From NCBI GenBank assembly GCA_023415725.1, contig JAEZJR010000098.1, positions 1-35,446 of the forward strand: a DNA stretch of 35,446 bases, written 5' to 3'. Numbering within the stretch: position 1 is the stretch's first letter; each line of letters begins with the position of its first letter. Source of the DNA: Acidobacteriota bacterium. GTDB lineage: Bacteria > Acidobacteriota > Blastocatellia > Pyrinomonadales > Pyrinomonadaceae. Below, in pieces: positions 31,532 to 35,446 of the stretch. Position numbers and translations under genes: made by a program. The notes under the pieces are model-generated. The model was not told where the DNA came from and made no database searches. It was given only the letters and a program-made list of their open reading frames with translations.

Positions 31532-33409
31532 ATGAGAACATTCAGGGAACTTCTCGAATCCGACGGCATTTTCGTTTTCGACGGGGCAATGGGGACGCGT
31601 TTGTATGACAAGGGCGTCTACATCAACCGCAGCTACGACGAACTGAATCTCACCTCGCCAGACCTCGTCCGCGAGGTGCACGAAGAATACGTACGCGCAG
31701 GTGCGGACGTCATCGAAACGAACTCCTTCGGCGCGACCAGGCCCAAGCTCCAGGCGTACGGCTTTGAAGAGAAGGTCAGAGAGATCAACGAGGCCGCCGC
31801 ACGAATAGCCAGAGAGGCCGCGGGAAACAAAGCCCTGGTCGCAGGCGCTATCGGCCCTCTCGGCCTGCGGATAGAACCTTACGGCCCCACGTCGTTCGAC
31901 GAAGCTAAGGGCATGTATATGGAGCAGGTTCGAGGGTTGCTGGATGGCGGTGTCGATCTTTTTGTTCTTGAAACTTTCTCGGAGTTACCCACCATTGAGC
32001 AGGCGATCAGAGCCGTACGAGAGCTTTCAGACCTCCCGATCGTGGCGCAGATGACGATCGGGTTGGACCGTAATACGTCTTTCGGGACAACTCCGGAAGT
32101 ATTTACCGCCCGTCTCGATGAAGTTGGGGCCGACGTCATCGGACTGAACTGCGGGGTCGGACCGACCCACGTGCTCAGCGCTCTTGAGATAATGCGTGAC
32201 GTGACGGGGAAGCCATTGTCTGCGCAGGCGAACGCCGGATTGCCCCGCGACGTGCAGGGGCGGCAGTTCTACATGGGCTCGCCCGAATACATGGCGAAAT
32301 TCGCGAAGCGATTCGTGCAAGCTGGTGCGAAGTTCGTGGGCGGCTGCTGTGGGACTACACCGACGCACATCAAACTGATCTCCGACGCCATCCGCTCGAT
32401 CTCGCCTCGACAGGCCCAGGTATTCGCGAGACATGGCCAGGTCAAAGTGGTGGATCTCACCCCTCAGGACGTCGAGGTGGTCGCCCCCGAAGCGCGGTCC
32501 AACTGGTCCAGAAAGATCGCCCGCGGCGAATTCGTCACTTCGGTCGAGGTATTGCCTCCGAAGGGTTGCGACGCCCAAAAGACGCTTGACTCGATCCGCC
32601 TGCTTAAGGACGCCGGCGTTGATGCGGTCAATATTCCTGACGGCCCTCGCGCCCAAACGCGGATGTCCGCCCAGGCGACGGCAGTGCTCGTCGAGCGCGA
32701 GATCGGGATCGAAGCGGTGCTGCACTACTGTTGTCGCGACCGGAACCTGCTCGGGATGATGTCTGATCTCCTCGGGGCCGCGGCGCTCGGGCTTCACAAT
32801 CTGCTGATCATCACAGGCGACCCGCCAAAAATGGGCCCGTACCCTGACGCCACGGCCGTCTTCGATATCGATTCGATCGGTTTGACCAACATGGTCAACA
32901 AACTCAACCATGGCCTCGACATCGGCAACAACCCCATCGGTTGCCCAACCGCCTTTTCGATCGGCGTCGGCGTGAACCCGGGTGCCGTGAACATCGAAGA
33001 AGAGATCCGCCGCTTCGAATGGAAGGTGGAAGCTGGAGCCGAATACGCCATCACCCAACCCGTCTTTGACACCGAACAGCTCAGGACGTTTTTCGAGCGA
33101 ATCTCGCACGTGAAGATCCCGATAGTGGCCGGAATCTGGCCGCTTGTCAGTTATCGGAACGCCGAATTCCTTCACAACGAGGTCCCCGGCGTCAGTGTCA
33201 CGCCTGAGATACTCGAACGCATGCGGATCGCCTCTGAAAAAGGCAAAGAAGAAGCCCGTGACGAAGGGATCAAGATCGCGCGCGAATCGCTGCAGGAAGT
33301 CCGGGACGTAATTGCCGGTGTTCAGGTCTCGGCCCCATTCGGGAATGTAAAGTACGCGCTGCAGGTGTTTGAAGTCCTGGGCTCACAAGCCGCGAGCCCC
33401 GCGCTTTGA
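31532..33409 (+). CDS. Bifunctional homocysteine S-methyltransferase / methylenetetrahydrofolate reductase (YitJ-like)
   Basis: 625 residues. The N-terminal half (about 1-300) is a homocysteine methyltransferase: DGAMGTRLY at the start, GLNCGVGP and VGGCCGTTPTHI carry the three zinc-binding Cys residues. The C-terminal half (about 320-610) is a MetF-type TIM barrel: VEVLPPKG, NIPDGPRAQTRMS, LLIITGDPPKMG and the folate/FAD region AGAEYAITQPVFDTEQL. This pairing matches YitJ of Bacillus: making the methyl donor and methylating homocysteine to methionine. Start at ATG 31532: an AGGAGG lies 19 bases upstream, unusually far, and an in-frame TTG at 31487 would lie in the terminator. The gene is controlled by the upstream SAM-II riboswitch. 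Confidence 0.95.
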   Translation: MRTFRELLESDGIFVFDGAMGTRLYDKGVYINRSYDELNLTSPDLVREVHEEYVRAGADVIETNSFGATRPKLQAYGFEEKVREINEAAARIAREAAGNKALVAGAIGPLGLRIEPYGPTSFDEAKGMYMEQVRGLLDGGVDLFVLETFSELPTIEQAIRAVRELSDLPIVAQMTIGLDRNTSFGTTPEVFTARLDEVGADVIGLNCGVGPTHVLSALEIMRDVTGKPLSAQANAGLPRDVQGRQFYMGSPEYMAKFAKRFVQAGAKFVGGCCGTTPTHIKLISDAIRSISPRQAQVFARHGQVKVVDLTPQDVEVVAPEARSNWSRKIARGEFVTSVEVLPPKGCDAQKTLDSIRLLKDAGVDAVNIPDGPRAQTRMSAQATAVLVEREIGIEAVLHYCCRDRNLLGMMSDLLGAAALGLHNLLIITGDPPKMGPYPDATAVFDIDSIGLTNMVNKLNHGLDIGNNPIGCPTAFSIGVGVNPGAVNIEEEIRRFEWKVEAGAEYAITQPVFDTEQLRTFFERISHVKIPIVAGIWPLVSYRNAEFLHNEVPGVSVTPEILERMRIASEKGKEEARDEGIKIARESLQEVRDVIAGVQVSAPFGNVKYALQVFEVLGSQAASPAL

Positions 33410-33445
33410 TCGACCGAACAGGAATATTAAACACGAAAAACATTG

Positions 33446-33475
33446 TTGACAGAGTCGGTCAGAATGACTTAGACT
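33446..33475 (+). promoter_or_regulatory. Promoter for the P-domain protein gene
   Basis: TTGACA (33446-33451), 18-base spacer, TAGACT (33470-33475). The start would be near 33482, giving a leader of about 114 bases. The leader is C-rich, with the imperfect palindrome near 33541-33581 (TTCACGAT ... CTCGTGAT), and has AAGGAGAG just before the ATG. No known riboswitch was recognised in it. Confidence 0.65.
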
Positions 33476-33595
33476 CTCGGTGGCTATCCTTCCACCTCCA
33501 TAGTCCCTAACCTCCCTCCTCCCATGAATCCCTAATTTACTGATTCACGATCGAGGCGTTGTTCTGCGCCCTCGTGATCCATTAAGGAGAGAGAA

Positions 33596-34543
33596 ATGAC
33601 TTATTTCCGTTCGCCCGGAACCGCCGGGCGTCCCCGTTCGAAGTGTGCCCGCACTTCCCCCTTACGAACCTTATCGATCGCATCTGCGATCTTGTTAACC
33701 TGCCTTTTCAGTTCCGCCGCTCTTGCCACTACATTTACAGGAACCAATACCGGGGCGATCGCTGACGGCTCCGGCACCGCGACGTGCGGCACCCCGAGGA
33801 ACGTCCAATTCAACGTTTCTGGTTTCCTGGGCGTCGCCGGGTCGACATCCGTGAGTTTCACGATGGCACCACGGCACGACTACGCGGGCGACCTTCGAGT
33901 GACACTTCTTGCGCCCGACGGTACCAGTCACCTTCTTTTCTCACGCATCGGCACCAATCCGGCCGACGCCTTCGGTGACAACGCCAACTTAGACGGCACA
34001 TACGTTTTCAGCGATACGGCCACCGGAAATATTTGGGCCGCCGCGGCATCCAGCCCCGGAAACGGCTTCGCCATTCCGCCCGGGTCGTACCGCACTCAAG
34101 CCGCCGGCCCTTCTGCAACCGATGATCCCGGCCCAGCATTTACAAGCATGAATGCGGTTTTCGTTAACGTCCCGGCGGCCAGCGTGAATGGAATCTGGAC
34201 GCTTAGATTTGAAGACTGCGCTGGCGGCGATACCGGCACGGTTTCAGCCGCAGCGTTGACGCTGGTTCCTTTTGCCGCTGCAGACACTAGTATTGTCGGC
34301 CGAGTTTTGACCAGCTACGGAGCCGGGATACGCAACGTGATCGTCACGGCTTACGGAGGGCGCCTCACACAGCCGAAGGTAACGGTCACGAGCACGTTCG
34401 GTTATTACCGGTTCGACGGGCTTCCGGCCGGTGACAGTTACGTGATCTCAGTTACGGCTAAGAGATATCTTTTCCAGCACAACGCTATGCTGGTGAATTT
34501 GGATCAGAGTTTGGTAGGCGTAGACTTCGTTTCCATTCAGTAG
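33596..34543 (+). CDS. Exported protein with proprotein-convertase P-like domain and a carboxypeptidase-regulatory-like domain
   Basis: 315 residues. A long basic N-terminus leads to a signal peptide (about 28-45, ending ALA). Residues about 55-230 fit the P-domain beta-sandwich: SVSFTMAPRHDYAGDLRVTL and LLAPDGTSHLLFSRIG, closing with VNGIWTLRFEDCAGGDTGTV. The last ~80 residues (SIVGRVLTSYGAGIRNVIVT, FGYYRFDGLPAGDSYVISVT) are a CarboxypepD_reg-like beta-sandwich. It has no protease domain. Such modules bind surfaces or stabilise partners. The start is well supported by AAGGAGAG. It ends 20 bases before a bidirectional terminator. Confidence 0.82.
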   Translation: MTYFRSPGTAGRPRSKCARTSPLRTLSIASAILLTCLFSSAALATTFTGTNTGAIADGSGTATCGTPRNVQFNVSGFLGVAGSTSVSFTMAPRHDYAGDLRVTLLAPDGTSHLLFSRIGTNPADAFGDNANLDGTYVFSDTATGNIWAAAASSPGNGFAIPPGSYRTQAAGPSATDDPGPAFTSMNAVFVNVPAASVNGIWTLRFEDCAGGDTGTVSAAALTLVPFAAADTSIVGRVLTSYGAGIRNVIVTAYGGRLTQPKVTVTSTFGYYRFDGLPAGDSYVISVTAKRYLFQHNAMLVNLDQSLVGVDFVSIQ

Positions 34544-34563
34544 AGCGCACCGAGTCCACGGAG

Positions 34564-34592
34564 AAAAGCCGCCAATTATTTGGCGGCTTTTC
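34564..34592. terminator. Bidirectional intrinsic terminator
   Basis: AAAAGCCGCCAA (34564-34575) pairs perfectly with TTGGCGGCTTTT (34580-34591) around a 4-base loop, with T-runs at the 3' end of either strand. It lies 20 bases after the P-domain gene and directly against the stop codon of the quinone oxidoreductase. Confidence 0.9.
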
Positions 34593-35446
34593 TTATGGAA
34601 CGAGAACGATCTTGCCTGCCGCTTTCGTTTCGATTATCTCGTGATGAGCGAGCGGGGCGTCGGCGAGCGGGAAGCTTTTGGCCACGACCGGGCGAAGGTA
34701 GCCAGTTGAAAGGCCGTCGGCGATCCTTTCATGTATCTCCGACAACTTTTCCTTCGGGGCATTGAAGAGTGACATTCCGTAGATGGTCGCGTCCTTCGTC
34801 ATCGCCTGGCGGGGCGTGAACTGCAGGCTTCCCCGGTTGCCGACAACGACGATTCGACCGAACATTCCCAAGGCCTCGAAATCGCGCTCCAGGTTCTCGT
34901 TCGCCAGCATCTCGATGATGATGTCGACACCCCGGCCATCAGTGTATTCGCGGATCTCACCGAGATGGTCTTCCGAGTGATGATCGAACACAGCGTCCGC
35001 GCCCTCCGACAAGGCTAGCGAACGCCCTTCATCCGAGCTAGCCGTTCCGATGACCATGAGACCGGCGTTCTTCGCCCATTGCACGGCGGCCAAACCGACG
35101 CCGCCCGAGGCACCGTGGATCAGCACGGTCTCGCCCGACTTCGCACCCGCCTTCTGGAACAAAGCCCGATACGAGGTCGCATACGGTGTCCACACACCAG
35201 CGCCGAGTTCGAACTCGACATTGTCCGGCAGTTTTCCAAGGTGCGATTCGTCGCAAAGAGAAAACTCCGCGTAAGTCCCCGACAGCGACCCGGCCGTATA
35301 AACACGGTCGCCAGGCTTAAATCTTGATACGTCCGGCCCGACAGCCTCGACGATGCCCGCACTATCCTTTCCGGGTGTGTAAGGCAAATTGGGTGCGTGG
35401 GCGTGAATACCGGTGCGAAGGTACGTATCCACCGGGTTTACGCCGG
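34593..35446 (-). CDS. NADPH:quinone reductase-type oxidoreductase (partial, 5' end outside window)
   Basis: Medium-chain dehydrogenase without zinc ligands, reducing quinones or similar compounds with NADPH. Reading inward from 35446 the frame is open and begins GVNPVDTYLRTG, the usual motif about 30-40 residues into quinone reductases; a GTG there (35432) is not the true start. TPGKDSAGIVEAVGPDVSRF, GDRVYTAG, the dinucleotide fold VLIHGASGGVGLAAVQWAK and the closing SFPLADAPLAHHEIIETKA follow. Roughly 30-40 N-terminal residues are missing. It converges on the P-domain gene. Confidence 0.93.
   Translation of the reverse strand, partial: GVNPVDTYLRTGIHAHAPNLPYTPGKDSAGIVEAVGPDVSRFKPGDRVYTAGSLSGTYAEFSLCDESHLGKLPDNVEFELGAGVWTPYATSYRALFQKAGAKSGETVLIHGASGGVGLAAVQWAKNAGLMVIGTASSDEGRSLALSEGADAVFDHHSEDHLGEIREYTDGRGVDIIIEMLANENLERDFEALGMFGRIVVVGNRGSLQFTPRQAMTKDATIYGMSLFNAPKEKLSEIHERIADGLSTGYLRPVVAKSFPLADAPLAHHEIIETKAAGKIVLVP

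Noticed and set aside
32027..33175. 382-codon minus-strand open frame
   Set aside because: Antisense shadow of the homocysteine methyltransferase/MetF gene.

Overview
This window looks like ordinary chromosome from a moderately GC-rich bacterium, most likely an acidobacterium of the Blastocatellia/Pyrinomonadaceae type. That placement is an inference. It rests on the mix of genes (MEP isoprenoid pathway, clade of chlorite-dismutase-like protein, YkuD protein without a signal peptide, secreted VWA and P-domain proteins) and on the many long inverted repeats between genes. No phage, plasmid, insertion sequence, CRISPR array or rRNA was seen. Both ends cut through genes: an ABC transporter ATPase on the left and a quinone oxidoreductase on the right.

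Layout. 1-2967 (minus): nucleoside/sugar-type ABC transporter (BMP lipoprotein, then a small Asp-box protein, then the ATPase running off the edge). 2968-3366: a large nested inverted repeat and a terminator. 3367-4557: secreted VWA protein. 4787-8551 (minus): thymidine phosphorylase, ispF, ispD and a PIN/TRAM membrane protein. The last three resemble the radA-disA-yacL-ispD-ispF block of Firmicutes, with radA lying divergently at 8744-10117. 10191-12010 (plus): an NTF2-like secreted protein and an HpcH/HpaI-superfamily enzyme. 12204-15922 (minus): bacilliredoxin, L,D-transpeptidase-fold protein, tsaE, SnoaL-like protein and NAD(P)HX repair enzyme. 16270-18600 (minus): galK, galT and a small coupled protein (Leloir pathway).

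18711-19709: YihY/BrkB membrane protein. 19723-22239 (minus): hybrid sensor kinase. 22444-22520 (minus): tRNA-Arg(CCT). 22608-24195 (minus): apt, acylphosphatase and a HemQ-like protein. 24347-25210: outer-membrane beta-barrel candidate. 25203-26904 (minus): thiD, a ThiE/TenI protein and a small membrane protein. 26949-29057 (minus): TPR protein. 29296-31175 (plus): sugar-nucleotide transferase and mutM. 31363-33409 (plus): promoter, SAM-II-type riboswitch, terminator and a bifunctional homocysteine methyltransferase/methylenetetrahydrofolate reductase. 33446-34543: secreted P-domain protein. 34593-35446 (minus): quinone oxidoreductase.

The strongest signal not explained by protein coding is the leader at 31404-31506. 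It matches the SAM-II aptamer in helix length, loop length and conserved letters. It is followed by an intrinsic terminator and a segment able to form an anti-terminator, and it sits before a YitJ-like methionine gene. A second theme is at least five different families of hairpin-forming repeats in the gaps between genes. Nucleoside salvage (BMP transporter, thymidine phosphorylase, apt), isoprenoid precursors, galactose use, thiamine and methionine metabolism are the main biochemical content.
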